In this document: positions 63,964-64,000 of the stretch, one piece after another
Numbering within the stretch: position 1 is the stretch's first letter
How the letters are laid out: each line of letters opens with the position of its first letter
Origin: Haematococcus lacustris
Lineage: Eukaryota > Chlorophyta > Chlorophyceae > Chlamydomonadales > Haematococcaceae
Length of the DNA stretch: 64,000 bases
Direction: 5' to 3'
Assembly: GCA_030144725.1 (NCBI GenBank)
Contig: JASKMD010000030.1
Coordinates: 2,600,045-2,664,044 of the forward strand
The notes under the pieces: model-generated
Database searches by the model: none
Seen by the model: only the letters and a program-made list of their open reading frames with translations
Told to the model about the DNA's origin: nothing
Translations under genes and position numbers: made by a program

Positions 63964-64000
63964 CAAACAAAACTCATTCAACATGGAACAACTTGTTTGA
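63964..64000 (-). repeat. Inverted subfamily-2 Fanzor 3'-end palindrome
   Basis: Minus strand of the last bases contains gttgttccatgttgaatgag bounded by CAAACAA and TTGTTTG, as at 32640-32685. The repeat continues beyond the window. Confidence 0.5.

Overview
The window looks like nuclear DNA from a green alga of the Chlamydomonadales type; Haematococcus-like is a guess with no search behind it. The reasons are short phase-consistent exons with GT/CTGCAG borders, a high GC content with heavy simple-repeat load, chloroplast-targeted FdC2 and PUR5 genes, a secreted (SP)n-containing extracellular protein, and chromodomain Ty3/gypsy elements. There is no bacterial operon structure. TAG, TGA and TAA are all used as normal stops by the cellular genes.

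Cellular genes, left to right: a secreted Ala/Gln-rich 'AQA' repeat protein (11673-13890, 8 exons); a BCCIP/BCP1-type ribosome-biogenesis chaperone (15684-17798); the chloroplast ferredoxin-like FdC2 (24081-25429); chloroplast AIR synthetase PUR5/PurM (minus, 26734-28555); a bifunctional nuclease (DUF151 plus UVR motif, about 32071-35982) with mobile-element debris in its introns; two copies of a small secreted Ser/Ala-rich protein in a 1.7-kb segmental duplication (40289-41220 and 44225-45159, minus); and a HIRAN-domain protein (60104-about 61418).

Most of the rest is mobile DNA. The most interesting theme is a multi-copy family of Fanzor-like (eukaryotic TnpB homologue) genes, with RuvC motifs GIDPG, VDEHRTS/MDEFRTS and DRD-NAA. 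At least nine copies or fragments are present: 4848-6564 (-), 7089-10642 (+), about 11057-11160 (+), 14457-15012 (-), 15170-15437 (+), 18176-18378 (+), 19816-22713 (+), 41561-42996 (+) and 61551-63434 (+). A small piece also lies at about 35445-35525 (-), and solo 3' ends occur near 34580, 36050, 32480 and 63500. No copy is complete, but the deletions are complementary and together reveal the whole gene: an NLS-like exon 1, a 68-nt exon 2, an N-terminal exon, a GC-AG intron stuffed with CCTGA repeats, a RuvC-I exon and a RuvC-II/III exon. Three copies share a structured 3' end that stops at the same base and then diverges, as expected for an omega-RNA scaffold/guide junction.

Other mobile elements: an apparently young chromodomain Ty3/gypsy retrotransposon (51719-58338; identical 194-bp LTRs, CCCTG target duplication) whose gag, zinc-knuckle and pol segments share one frame split by two UAG codons; a 5.5-kb element with 858-bp terminal inverted repeats and a 7-bp duplication (45803-51302); and MITE-like elements at 3523-4353, 28791-29243 and 58345-59462.

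Simple repeats are extreme: (ACCAC)n directly abutting (GGGGC)n at 29738-31880, (CCTGA)n at 21147-21851 and (CCCTGA)n at about 41630-42010. The very long reading frames across these arrays are not genes. Exon borders were inferred by eye from splice signals and phase; no search or expression data were available.
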